From NCBI RefSeq assembly GCF_003597395.2, contig NC_133770.1, positions 91,337,074 to 91,401,073 of the forward strand: a DNA stretch of 64,000 nucleotides. The letters are read 5' to 3'. Every line of letters begins with the position of its first letter. Position 1 is the first letter of the stretch. This document shows positions 1 through 12,391 of the stretch, in pieces. The DNA is from Chelonoidis abingdonii. Lineage: Eukaryota; Chordata; Testudines; Testudinidae. The notes beneath the pieces were generated by a model that was not told the DNA's origin, searched no databases, and saw only the letters and a program-made list of their open reading frames with translations. A program made the translations under genes and the position numbers.

Positions 1-1874
1 AGAATTGTCAACGCATTGTTTTAATACATGTCCTGCAACATTTGGTATTTTCTGACAGTTGCAGCTCTTGAAATTATGTGAAGCTAAGAACTGCAACTTT
101 TTTTTTTAATTAGGATGTTTCTGTCCTTCCTACTTTCAGAGAATTGCTGGAAAACATGAACCCTAAAGACTCAAACACCAGAAGTCAAATAAAAAGACCC
201 CAAACCAATTATTTTATGATCTCACTTTTTTATCTAGTCTTTTGATTTTCAGAGCCTGAATCGTGATTTTTGAATGCTAGGGATTGTCACTATTGTAACA
301 GTAAACAAATGTCAACATTTAGAGGTCAAGAGGAAAAAAAAGTGATACACATGGTTATTCCTAACACTTTTCCCCATTCCATTTATGTTTACAGGGACTT
401 TTAACTGAAGATAAATTTCTCTATAAAATTTTACCTACTGAAGTTAATATGCTATGTTAACCTATAATATGTTAACCTATAATGGTAAACAAAAGAAAAA
501 AACATTTATTTTTTCAGTTTATTTACATTGTTGTGAAATATGCATAGTCATTTTCACTGTTTATTGAGGGGCTTACCCCAACTACAGGGAAGAGAAGAAT
601 TATTAGAAAACTAGGAAAGTATAATCAAAATACAAGAAGTTTTGGTAGAGGGACTCAAAAACATGTCTAGTACCTGAAAATACTTTAAGCAATTTTTATT
701 GACTAGCTTTCAAGTTGACAGTTTCCCTTTAACTGAACTGAGTATTGAATTATAGAGCCACAGGAACTTTTGTATCCAATGAATTTGTGTGTTTGTTTCA
801 AGTTGTATCTGTTTGTAGAATTCTCCACCTCTAAACTGGGAAGTATAAAAAATGTTAGGGCAAGTTTTTACATTCCTCTGTAAAAAGGTAAAGTGTAGTT
901 TTGCTCTAAAGAATGACTTGTTATAATTGCATGTGGGGTTGCGTGCCTATCTTCCCAATTATTCATGTATCAAATGTTTAGTCTGTAAGATGTTTTTTCT
1001 AAGTGCCAGCTATGTAAACAGGGTCTGGGTTTTGAGTGGTAAAGTGCATTTTTTCCATAGCATGCGTCAGTGTTAATAAGAGTTCTGTAGGCTAAATTAT
1101 GTCCTAAATTAAATGCATGTATTACTATTGTTTGTAAATGTATGGCCTCACTGACACCTATGAAATTCCATTGCCTTCATTGAAGTTGCATATGTATAAT
1201 TGAAACTTCAGTAAAAAAGTTTGATGGTGCAAGAAAAAGGAGCTTAGTTTTTTTTGTAGTTGTGTGACAATATTTCTACTGATTTTTATTCTTAAAGCCA
1301 ACACAAGTCAGCAGATCTGACTCAGCATATACAGTGAGGTTTTACTATGTTTAGTATGATTCTGCTCTGGACAGTGGCTATGCAAAAATGACACTTATTC
1401 AAACTTGCTTTCTTGTCCAAAGATCTTCTAACTTTAGTGGTACATTTTTAATGCTTTTTATTGTGGTTAGCACTGCAGAACCAGCACAAATAAGAGACTG
1501 AGTTGGATTATGTTTCTGGTGTAGACTTGTTTATCAACTTCCAACTAAAAGTCCATATGATTACTTACGCAACTCTGTTGATGGCAATGGAGTTTCACAT
1601 CTGTCACTGAAGCCATAATTTTTAACCAAAGAGAATACACAGGTGTAATTAGGACATATTTTGGTCTGCAGAACCTTTATTACAGGTGATGATGCATGAA
1701 AAGGAAAGAACCCTGATTGACTTAGAGCCCAGTCTGATTTTTAAAGGTCTGGCAGCTGTGAAAACATTTTACTTGTAAACAGAACACATCTGATATAAAA
1801 ATGATTGAGACACACTAAACATAGAGCCCTACAATGCTATTTTTACAGTTAGTTTTCAGAGTAGAACTACACTT
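1..1874. other. Intergenic DNA, no feature seen
   Basis: AT-rich sequence without a long open reading frame on either strand, a convincing exon or a repeat that I recognise. Very old, unrecognised repeats are possible. Confidence 0.6.
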
Positions 1875-1960
1875 TGAGCCAGATCTTCATTTGTCATATC
1901 AGCATGGCTTTACTATTTTGAATGTTGTTATGTTGATTTACACCACCTGAGAATCTGAAC
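1875..1960. repeat. Short palindromic MITE-like repeat
   Basis: The left half (GAGCCAGATCTTCA, then a CAGCATGG segment) is an imperfect reverse complement of the right half (GATTTACACCACCTGAGAATCTG), so the whole stretch folds back on itself. I recognise this pattern as a common old interspersed palindrome of sauropsid genomes. No transposase is encoded. The family name is not established here. Confidence 0.5.
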
Positions 1961-3169
1961 TTTAAGTAGGGTTGAGAGCAATATTTTTAGTCTTTGCTTC
2001 AGATCAACTGAAAAAAGGTTAAACTATCACTGATTTAAGGTATCTTTCAAAGTAGCAAAAATAATCCCTAAGTATTTAAATAAACAGAGCATATGAATCT
2101 TAAGCACTACAAACCTTTTTAAAAAAGGCATAATGTCTAGTGACAAACAATGTTTTAAGCAATTATGCGTACACTCTCTGTGGTTACTCCTTCTTGGAAG
2201 ATGTGATAGTATTCCACTGACTACCCATTACTGCTTTCCTTGTTTCAAAATCTGCTATAAATAATTTGAATTGTCAACTGATCAACATAAGTAAGATGGA
2301 GGCTTCCTGTTCAAATGGTTGTCTCATTTCCTGGAGGTAATGCCAGAGTTGCCAACTCCTGATAACAAGAGACATTTAGGTTCATTTTTAAAACAATCAG
2401 GCCTGCTGTTGTGTGTTTCCTACTTTTGTATATTGTGGAGAGGACGTTTGGCTGGGTTGCTTCTAAAATATGATCCCAACATAGCAACTTAAAAAGCAGG
2501 CAGTAATTCCTGCTTTAAATATGAGAGGTTTGGGGGCAGATTGACTTAAGATGGCTATTAAGTATGTGTATGTTACAGTATGGCTGCCATAACTGTTAAC
2601 TGTGCTCCCTTCATTTCTGTTACTTTACTCCAATATATTTATGATCATAAATATCCATATTTTCAACATTTGAACTGAGATTAGGGACACTCTGTGTAGG
2701 ACAGGGAGGATGGGGATGATCAATGGTTCACCAACTTTGATAGATTTTCAGTGCTATGAGAATGTGATATCTCCTCAGAAATACAAAAAGCAAAACATAA
2801 TTAGAGTTAAAAATACCAGTTGAAAGAAAGGGGAAATGCAGTAAGGAGCTGCTAGTTGCAAAATAGCCACTTTCGGGATGCAGCTGCTTGTGTCTACCAG
2901 CTTTAAAGGGCCAATCCCCAGAAAGGCATGCTGGGAAAAAATTCTTATAAGAAGGACAACCCTGAAATTGAGAGGATTAATAGGGACCAAATAGCTGCAA
3001 AGGAAGATTCTTTTTCTAAACTACTAATCAGCTGATGATATATTATTAGATGACATAAATAGCTTTAGATACATTTCAGTTTTTCATATATACATTTATT
3101 CTACTTGTTTCTATATTCTTTTGGAAAACTATTGCCACATTAAATAAATGTTTGAGGGAAAAAGTCCTT
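1961..3169. other. Intergenic DNA, no feature seen
   Basis: No gene supported. A 71-codon minus-strand frame at 2775-2990 has no recognisable domain and is treated as chance. Confidence 0.55.
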
Positions 3170-4470
3170 GCTGATATCCATCCTGTGGGCCAGAGCCACA
3201 AAAATACTTAGGTACATAGCCTCTAGACTTTGGCACCTAAGTCCCAGTTTAAGGCTACACTTTGATCCATAAAATTCTTGCTTGGCGGCTGGTGAACCCT
3301 GTAGGAGCCTAAACTCCCTTGACAGCTACATTTTCAGAGTAAAGGTTCCTGAGGTGCCTAAGTTTGTGCGTCTGGAAATGTGCAGTGCTACCTCACTCTT
3401 GGTGTCCAGACTCCTATCTCCTGCCTAAGCCCCAGTGTGATCCACAAACCAGGGAAAGATAGGCAGGCAAACACCTATCTTGCCTGTAGGGTGTGATCCA
3501 ATAGGCATGCTCAGAGGCAATCTACCAGAATTGGTTTTATTCAAAATCTGGCTGGAGGAGAGCTGGTAGCAGCAGCACCCCTCTGCCCACTCCCAACTTT
3601 CAGCCTGGTGGTAAGCCCCCCCCGAATGTGGGAAATCCAAGTTCAATTCCTCTCTACTTAAGAGAGAGAGAAAGTATTTAAATAGGGGACACTGATGTTT
3701 GTTAGGAGGGTGCTGTAACCCCTGAGCTCTGAGACCTCCCTCAGTCTCTCCTACTGAAGCACTTCCATGGTGTGGAAATAATTAAATAGTCTAGTCATTG
3801 GAGCAGGGGGACTAGACCCCAGATCGTCCACCTCCCAGGTGGATGACCTCACTGTCAAGCTACAGAATCTTTCTTGCACTTGCTCTCTAGCCCGATGACT
3901 TTTTAATTATGAAGCCACAGTGGAACAACTTCAGCAGGTGAAACTGAGGGAGCCCATCCTCACATCAGAATATCCACTAACTCAGAGTTTAGACCACTCT
4001 CCTGTGAGGTGGGTGACCCCTTTCCAAATTTTTTCTCCTCCTCTGCCTGAGGAGGCAATCAAAGCTGGTTCTCATCCCACATGAATACTCTAACCAGTGG
4101 GCTAAAAATTATAAGGTGGATAAACCCATGGCCCCCCACCCCCACACCTGTTACAAGAAATGCCTTAGGCAGTTAAGCTGTCTGACTCCAAGACAGAGGT
4201 TCCTGTTTATGGATCACAAACAGAGATGGGCACCTTCCTGCAGCCTGGACTTAGGTGCCTAACTCAGTGAGAGGGGTAAGGGTTGCGACGTAGTAACTCC
4301 CAGAGGCTAGCTTAAGCAGCTCCTCATCTTGCATGCTTGTTTTTGTGCCTGTCATTCTAAGGGTCTTATCTCTCCCCATTCATTTTATAGGGATCCTAGT
4401 TACCTAATTCAGTCTCTATGAATTACATTGTTGTTTCAGTGATTTCCTAGGTGCCTAAGAATTAGGCGTT
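3170..4470. repeat. Probable old DNA-transposon relic with GGTGCCTAA motifs
   Basis: The motif AGGTGCCTAA or its complement recurs near 3225, 3350, 4250 and 4450, and similar 'gatccacaaac' / 'ggatcacaaac' segments occur at about 3440 and 4210 together with 'gatccataaa' at 3265. A tRNA-like stretch near 3790-3870 lies inside. This looks like a degenerate non-autonomous DNA element or a cluster of them. Borders and superfamily could not be fixed. Confidence 0.35.
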
Positions 4471-5934
4471 CCAGTGCTTTGTGGAAGCAGGCCTAAGACT
4501 TTCCTTTTCTTTGGACTGATTTGAGTAGGTTATGAGCACCTTAAACTCTTGCTGATTTGAGTCTGCTGCTGCTCCCATCAAAGTGAATATCAAAAGTCCC
4601 TTTGAATTCAAGACAGACCTGAGAGTGCTTTTTAAATTCCGGTCATTCTGTTCATAATTTTGCATCAATGTAGTCTCAGTAAGTGTATTCTTATGGCTTT
4701 GCTTAAGGGATCCCCACCAGATCACCCTTCCTTTTAGTTGTTCCTTATTTTATCTAGGTTTTTACTAAAATTCATTGTCTTACTTTGCACGATTTCCAGA
4801 ATCCAAGACCTGACCTTTGCTGCCTTCCATCTTATTTAGTTATTTCTCATTCTTTGCACTCATTTAGCCCAGGTGTAAATGATGATATAAGATATAGGGA
4901 ATGGAGAATCTGTCTTTAAATTATTTATGCTGGCTCTCAAATACTGCACATAATATTCTAAGGAGTAAATTCTGTCCTCACATGCATACATGTGATTTCC
5001 ACTGATGTTAATGTGACTGAGGGCATTCCTTGGGCCTATATATGTTATCTCAAGCACCTTGTAAAGTAGGTGCTTGTAATTTTCCAGTACTACTACTCTT
5101 TATGTTCTAAAAAAAAGTTCCTGTTTCACTGATGCTGAACACATGCTACTTAACTATACAATCAGAGCGGGGCCTGAGTTCAGCCAAAAGGAAGTTGTGC
5201 TCTCCTTACAAGTGATAAAAGGCATATTTATAGTACTGTGATTATGAAATATTGACTGGTTGCAGCATTTTTCTCTGGCCTTCATTATTTTTTCTGCACT
5301 CAGTATGCTAGTAACTAGTGAGAAATGAAATGGGAATGGAATGGTAATACTAGCTTCATAGTGTCTCATGCCAGTTTGAAATGGCTGCATTAGAGATCCC
5401 CAGAAGTGTACAAAATTATAACCATTACAACTGATATAAAATGTTTTGAGATTTATAGTGGTTTTAATGGGGGTATAGGTGATAATGTAAGGCGCTACCC
5501 TAAATGTCACTTAAAATAAAAACAATCAACATTTCCTCTTGGTCTTGTGGCAGGGACGGGGGGTGGTGGTGAAGGTAGAGGGTGAGGGAAGGAGGGCAAT
5601 CAGGGAAAGGAAGGAAAATCAGCATAGCCAAAATTAGGATTGCAACAGAAAATTTAAAAGCCATCTGCTTAGGTGGGCAACTCACCAACAAACCCAAGTG
5701 CTAGGTGTGATTGTAGGGTACATATATGGGTATTGTACTATTCCTCCACTTTGTCATTGTGATTGGAATAAGCAGAGAACCACTTATGCAATGAGTCCAT
5801 AAGTGAAAAGATACCAAGGTAGTAGTCCTGAAATGATCTAATAGGACCTCCCTCCTCTGGTATCTCTAGAACCCATGTCACCTCCCCTTCACCAAGTCCA
5901 TATTAAACAGGGTGCTAAGATCATTTAGGAAGCT
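4471..5934. other. Intergenic DNA, no feature seen
   Basis: AT-rich. Several minus-strand frames of 60-118 codons (for example 5154-5510) carry no recognisable motif. A purine-rich/GT-rich patch lies around 5540-5620. Confidence 0.55.
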
Positions 5935-6755
5935 GTGTGTGAGAGATGTGGCAATTTCCTGCAATATTCTTGAAAGACCTTATTGTATTAAGTTTATGTA
6001 TTATTGTATGTAACCTCTAGAAGGGAGAGGTGACAGATGTGAGACCTGGGAGTTTAAAAGACTATATTGAAAATGTGCCAGAGAAGTATAGACTTTTAGG
6101 CTAATAAGTGTTAAATGGATTTCCTGGGGAATTCCTATGTGGAAGTTAATGCAAATTCCCCAACTGCAGTTATGCAAAAACCCAGCCTTTTAAGGCTATT
6201 CCCTGAGGAGAAGATCATTGTCTGCTGATTACCTGATACAGAAGGCCAAAATCAAGGGCCCAAGCTTATAAAAAAAAAAAAACAGCTGATCTGCTTGCAA
6301 TATGTTCTGGAGCTAAAATAGATGAATTTGTAACCTAAGGGAAAATCTAGTTATGGGTTTTGAAGGAGTGACACCCCCTAGAGCCTGAAGCTGGAGTTGC
6401 AGGGACATCTGGTAAGCATTCTGTGTGTTTTCTCTGTAATGCTTTTACTTTAAGAATAAATATGCTTGCTTAGAAAGGGCTGTGTGGTATCTTATAACTG
6501 CAGGCAATACATTGCTTTCTCTCTGAGGGCAATGACCAAAGTGCAGATGCTGGCCTTTTTAGGCAGTCTGGCTTGCCGGGGATATCAAAGTGTAAAGCAG
6601 GAGCTGTGTACCCTAGGAAAACCTTGGTCAGGAGGGAGAGAGATGTGGCTCTTGGTCCAGGAGAGATGATGGCTGTGAGCCAAAAGTGGCTGCCCTGGGT
6701 GGACCATGGAGGGGGACTACAGGTACAGTTACCCAGCATCACAGTTTCAGGGTAT
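5935..6755 (+). repeat. Probable LTR of an LTR retroelement (solo or fragment)
   Basis: The stretch contains, in order, a TATA-like GCTTATAAAA at about 6264, a GC-richer block and a poly(A) signal AATAAA at 6455-6460, followed by a further 250-300 bases. This U3-R-U5-like order and the sequence itself match an LTR type I know from turtle genomes. Clear TG...CA ends and target duplications were not found, so the borders are approximate. No gag, pol or env is adjacent. Confidence 0.45.
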
Positions 6756-6840
6756 CATTAGTTATTTGCTTATTAATAATATTTTGTGCGTTTAATAACA
6801 CCTACCATCTCAAAGCACACTACAGATATTAATGAATTAT

Positions 6841-6950
6841 GTCCCAATCCTATAGTGAGCTTCACATCAGTGGATCCAAGCATCTGCCGGGGGGGGCTTT
6901 GCATCTGCCACAGTTCTCATACTTGGAGCTCAGTGCAGGATTGAGGCCCT
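6841..6950. repeat. MITE with short terminal inverted repeats
   Basis: The left end (CCCAATCCTATAGTGAGC) pairs with the reverse complement of the right end (GCTCAGTGCAGGATTGAGGC). About 110 bp in all, non-coding. A common class of short palindromic repeat in turtles; family not assigned. Confidence 0.55.
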
Positions 6951-7046
6951 TATTGTTGAGGGCCCCTACTAGTTAAGTATTTTACAGATGGGTAAATATG
7001 AGAGATGTGCAGAGAGTTAAAGGACCAGATTGTAAACCCTCTAGTG

Positions 7047-7210
7047 CAGTGGTTTTCAAAGCTGGTCCGCCGCTTGTTCAGGGAAAGCCTGTGGCGGCCA
7101 GACTATTTTCTTTACCTGCCGCGTTGGCAGGTTCGGCTGGTCACAGCTCCCACTGGCTGTGGTTCGCCGCTCCAGCCCAATGGGGGCTGTGGGAAGTGGC
7201 GTGGGTTGAC
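7047..7210 (+). mobile_element. hAT-type (Charlie-like) DNA transposon fragment, 5' end
   Basis: Begins with a typical hAT terminal repeat, CAGTGGTTTTCAAAGCTGG, followed by a GC-rich body (CCGCTTGTTCAGGGAAAGCC and CCCAATGGGGGCTGTGGGAA). The same family starts again at 27904. No right-hand inverted repeat is visible, so the copy is 3' truncated. No transposase coding. Confidence 0.65.
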
Positions 7211-10200
7211 AATAGATTCTGTATACTGCAACATATAGGAAAATAGGGTTATATCACTAAATCATTCATCTAGTCTGCATCCATCACTGTCTCATACTTG
7301 ATGCTTCAAAGGAAGGTGAAAATCCTCCTTAATGCACTTTCCTAATTGTACAATGATATAAGAGGGGGAAATACTTCCTGTCCCCTCCCATGATAATTTT
7401 ATACCCTGAAATGGAAAGTTTGATTACCCATATTTTAGTTGAATAGTTACATATGTTGTTGTCACAAAAATATCTATCTTTTTAAAATCCAGCCACAATA
7501 TGACTCTGACTTTCTGCAGCAGTGAATTCTGCTTAGACTGGCATTTTCTCTGATGTGGTTTTAAATGTACTGTCCTTTAACTTAATTTGTACAATTCCTT
7601 TGGCTAAGATAGTTTCTTAGCTCACTACCTCTAGCAGTTAGTATACTTTTGTAGCTTCAGCAATTGGGATGTTTAAATGGATGGAATATGTCAGCGTGGA
7701 ATAACTTAATAGAAAAAAGGTCACAGTAATATCTTCTTTTAAAGAGAGAGTATTTATAGCAAGGAATAAAAAGAAGTCAGCATAATCAGAAACTAACAAG
7801 AATAACTCCCAGCTTGGGGTTCTACCTGATGCTGGGACCCAACCTTCCCAAAGGCATTTTCCCAAGCATCCATTCCTGTTTCCATTCCCTGAACACCTGT
7901 GCAAGAATATAGGGAAGCTGAGTTAAAAGTGCATCTCTTGTTTGCTAAAAGTCAGGTAGTGCCCCTGTGCTCTCTGAGTGCTAATGGCATTTTAAATGAA
8001 TTGCCCCTTTAGTTACATAGAGTCACTCCTTGGGCTCACTTCATGTCTCCTAGCTCATCCCAACAGGAAAAGACTACTATCTCTGTGTACAAAGCTTATT
8101 ATCTCTAGGCATTGGTGTAGCTCCACCTATTCTAATCCCACTAGTTGTACCCATTCAACAAGGTCTTTGTCCTTTTGGACTCAGGTCCCTTGCTTACCCC
8201 TTTAGACATACATAACTATTAGATATTGGCAACTAAAATTGTTCAAGAGACCCTCGCTATTAGCTTAAGGTAGAATCTAATTACTGGCTAACTTCATTGC
8301 AGAAGTAAAGGAGGTGCGCACCTTATAGCACCATATGCTTTGTTCTTTATGGTGGTGACCCAGGGTCCAAGAAAGTGCCAGGGGTACAATGCAGTGTGAA
8401 GCATCACAGGCCTCCAACCCAGCCCACAGTCAGTGCTCTGACCACAGCCACCACCCATCAGCATACCTGTATGACTGACTGGAGAAGAGGGGCAGCAAAG
8501 CTCTAGCTTGTAAAGGGCTGCCCATGAAGTTCCTGAGTGGGTGGGACATCCAGCTCTACTGATTGGCTGAGAAGCTTTACTGAAACCAAAAAAAGGCACA
8601 GGAAGTAGTTTGACCAGAGGGACTAAAGGAAATCCTGGTTTGCAGCTCTTATGGACCCTGACTCCTGAGCTCTGCCTTCCAGCTTGTTCCTGTCCTCCTT
8701 TTTCCTGTCAGTTCTCCGTTTCTGCTTTCCTGCTCACTTCAGGTCCTTGCTCCTACACCCTACTCCTGACGCTGATTCTGGTTTGGCACCTGACTCTGTT
8801 TCTAGCTCTGACCTTTGGCTTGGCATCTGACCTTGACCATGGTTCTAGGCCGCCCTGACTGTAACCATTAGGCCTGACCACCCATACCTCAGTTCCTGCA
8901 TGCAGCTCCAGTGATTAAGATAGATTGAAACAGGAGAGGAGAGTCCTAACTGCACTAATCAAAGAGGAGGTGGGTACACTATTTATCCAAGTCAGAGAAA
9001 CGTGAGGGAGTATGCCTCTCCAGTATGGGGGAGCAATTCCCTGACAGTTCTTCTCCCGTTTCAATCTACTTCGCAACCAGTGATGGTACCTATATTCTTG
9101 TAGTTCTTAGGATCATCTCCAGCATGCTTAGCAACTTCCACTATTCTTTTTAGATCATGGTGTTCTCTGAACATCTTCACAAATGCAGCCTTCTTTTTTT
9201 TCTCACAGGTCCCTTACTGACCTTTATTTAAATAGCCATTAATTAAGCCTTTTTGTTCTTTGTTTTTTCCTTTTTTAAAAAAAGGAAATTCACTGCAAAT
9301 CCATCCCACCCCCTTTCCCAAGTCTATGTTAATGCAGCACTGTGGGTGAGAATTTAAATATATATTATGAAATTGTAAAGGTATGGTTTCCACAGCAAAC
9401 ATTGTCAGTCTTATTATACAGAAATGTATGCTATAGGTTATTGCTAAATATTATATGGTAGCAGTGCACACTATATACACTCACAAGGGAGCTGAATTAC
9501 TATATTTTTACAGTTTATTCCATTAGTATATTTAAATTCTTATGTTGCCATTTACATAATTTTGCATTTATAATAGTGACAATGTAAGACAATTACATTC
9601 TTTTAAAAAACCAGCATCTGGTGGTAGTTTACAGTCACAACACCTAGATATGATATTAAAAAAACCAACTAAAACACAAATGCTGTCTTCTTTTAGCTTT
9701 GATGATAAAAATCCCTTTTTTGTAGTAGTAGTAAAGCTTTTTCAGCCACCACGAGGTGTTGGCATCCTTTCGTCTGTGAGAGACAGTGGGAATTGCAGCC
9801 TATGATGTAAAGTTTGCAGTGTCTCATGTGACTGAATTGCAAATGTATGTATCTTGGTTGGGAACTGCTTGCTTCCTACAACTCTTTTCTCTTCAAGTTG
9901 TAAGACCAACTCCTGTTATGGATTTTGATGTCCTGATGGAGGAAATGGCACCACTTGTTACAGTCACTTGACAAAATTTCCCATCTGTGAGGATGGATTT
10001 GAAATTCCTTCATATCTTGCTTGCATGTGTCTTTGAGCCACAGTATTATATAAAAGAAATTCCCCAATTTCCTTGCTTTTCTGTTTCTCATTTTGTGTGC
10101 TTCATATACAATTAGTGCCATAAATGTTCTAATTTCAGTGTTAGAATTCCTTTTGCCATACATAGCCTTCATGCTGAAGTAAAAACCAAATTACTTTCCA

Positions 10201-10461
10201 AATGGCTGGAATGCAGAGGGTCTGATTTTCCAGAGCCTTGCAGCTTGCATCGTCATTTATACCCTTTTTGTAGAGGAGTTAAATACTGCCAAGTCAGAAG
10301 TGTAGTGTTCTATGTTCACTTTGTACTCACTTACACAGATGTAAAGGACTACACAAACTGCAAAGTGGTGAAGATTCAGGACCAGAGGATCCACAACCTA
10401 CTCAGCAAGGAAATGTTCTATTTAACCAAACTGTCTTTTTCCTAAATACCACCTAATCTAA
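7211..10461. other. Intergenic DNA, mostly unassigned
   Basis: No gene supported. At 8640-8880 there is a CT-rich stretch with loosely repeated 'cctgactct'-like units, which may be an LTR or satellite-like relic. At about 9750-10160 a slightly GC-richer segment resembles an old interspersed repeat, but I could not place it. Frames of 60-100 codons here (for example 8294-8599 minus and 9876-10172 minus) show no motif. Confidence 0.5.
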
Positions 10462-10755
10462 GGGCTGGTCTACACTACGGGGGAAACTCGATCTCAGATA
10501 CGCAACTTCAGCTACGTGAATAACGTAGCTGAAGTCAAAGTATCTACGATCGAATTACTCACTGTCCTCACGGCGCGGGATCAATGTCCGCTGCTCCCTA
10601 TGTCGACTCCGCAACTCCGTTCGGGTTGGTGGAGTTCCAGAATCGATATAAGCATGTTCGGGGATCGATATATTGTGTCTAGATGAGACGCGATATACCG
10701 ATCCCCGAGCAATCGATTGCTACCCATCGATGCGGCGGGTAGTGAAGACGTAGCC
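10462..10755. mobile_element. PIF-Harbinger MITE with TAA target duplication
   Basis: The ends are GGGCTGGTCTACACTAC and, reading inward from the right, GGCTACGTCTTCACTACC. TAA lies directly outside on both sides (10459-10461 and 10756-10758), the 3-bp duplication expected of PIF-Harbinger. The body is unusually CpG-rich for its surroundings (AACGTAGCTGAAGTC, ATCGATATAAGC, CCGATCCCCGAGC). About 294 bp, no coding capacity. Confidence 0.8.
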
Positions 10756-11980
10756 TAAGATTCAAAATCCTTCCCTCATTCTCAAATTCCTCACTTTTGT
10801 TTACTAGTTGCTTGGTGTAACAAGTCACACTTGTGAACACAGAGTTTTGCTATTGACTTAATTGACACCTGCATGCTGTTGAAGCCATGTAAATACGCAG
10901 GTTTTCCTTGTTTCTAGAAATTCTACTGTATAACAACAATAAGACATTTTAGGCAGTTGTTTCTGATGTACACCACCACATCAAAGTATAATATTACTAA
11001 GCAGAAAGTGCCCCTATAAAATAACAGAAAATAGCTGTCTCCTCTGTGCATGTACATATGGTACAGTAACCCAGTTTTAGTAGCTACATGACTGATTGTA
11101 CACTGATTCGGAGTTAGAACTGTGAGTATAGAATAAGTATAACATTCCATGAACTGTAGTTATCAAAGTGTGAAAAGAATATTGATTGCAATATAAGCAA
11201 GGTGTCAACAGTCTATCTTATTTGGTCAATGTTTGTTTTTTGTTAGGGCAGTCTACTATAGTATCTAGTTTGTTTTTGTTTTCTTGGACTGTCATTTTTT
11301 TCCTGTTTTCTGGAGTAATTGCTTCAATTTTTAATATTATCCAGCAGAAAAACTAGAGATACTTTGTAAGAGATGAAGTTATTTTGACAACATTCAGAAT
11401 AAGAGATATGAAAATTAAAATATTATTGATGGCAAATCTTCTCCAAAAACGTTCATAACATAAAAAAATTATCAGAAATGTTGCATATTCTGTGTTGCTT
11501 TTTCTTATGTCACTTCATATTTGTAACAGAAGATTGGTTTGAAAGATCTAGCCTTTAGCAAACTCATACATTCTTCACAAAGTAATTGGAGTTGTGGGTT
11601 TGGAAAACAGTGCTGAAAGCCATATTAATAATTTATATCAATCTCCCAGTGAGTGTCTTTCTTGTGACTTCCAGAAAGTTGTTTCAAGTTCAAGATAGTG
11701 TTTTTAAAATCAAATTAGACTAGCAGGAAGCTACATGTGTGAATTCTTTGCCTACATTAGTTGCCAAGGTAGTAAGTGAAATAGTAATTCTTTCAGTATT
11801 CAGCTATAGAAAGACAAGTGTAGCTGGAGACTAATGTTAGCACATGCCTAACTTTAAGCACAGGAGTATCCCAAAATAGGATTACTGTGTTTAAAGTTTG
11901 GCAAATACTTAAATACTTGGCTGTACTAGGAACATACTTTCCCATGTAGTCCAAAGTAATAGAGTCACTTGTACATTAGT

Positions 11981-12050
11981 GGTCCAATTCTGCTCCCACT
12001 GAAGTACATGGCAAATTGTGACTGATTTAAATGGGACCAGAATTGTACCC
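11981..12050. repeat. Short palindromic MITE remnant
   Basis: The left end GGTCCAATTCTGCTCCC pairs with the reverse complement of the right end, GGGACCAGAATTGTACCC, giving a 70-bp foldback. Non-coding. Confidence 0.5.
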
Positions 12051-12340
12051 TTAATTAGCTGACATGATCAGTACTGTTTGCAGAGATTTTTTAATTTATC
12101 CTTCACAGATGAAGCAATAAATGTAAAAGCTGTATTTGCCTTTATTAGAGCTATTTTAAGGCAAATATAAATGCTGCTGTAATGGCCTATGTTAACTGTG
12201 TTAAATACTGTAGATGAGAGAGATACAAACTTATTGTGAACTCCTTGTCCACATTAAACAGTGTAATTTCGATGGAGCTACTTGTGAAGTGAGGTAAGGA
12301 ACTCACAATCTAACTCCTAGAAAAGCACGAAAATACTGAA

Positions 12341-12391
12341 TTTGGCCTGAGCCAACTCCATATTGACTTTAGTAGGAGTTGGATCAAGTCC
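12341..12391. repeat. Short palindromic MITE remnant
   Basis: TTGGCCTGAGCCAACTCC is an imperfect reverse complement of GGAGTTGGATCAAGTCC about 10 bases downstream. This is a frequent turtle foldback fragment, too short to classify. Confidence 0.4.

Noticed and set aside
3790..3870. tRNA gene
   Set aside because: Only a loose A/B-box-like pattern. No cloverleaf could be built by eye; more likely part of a repeat.
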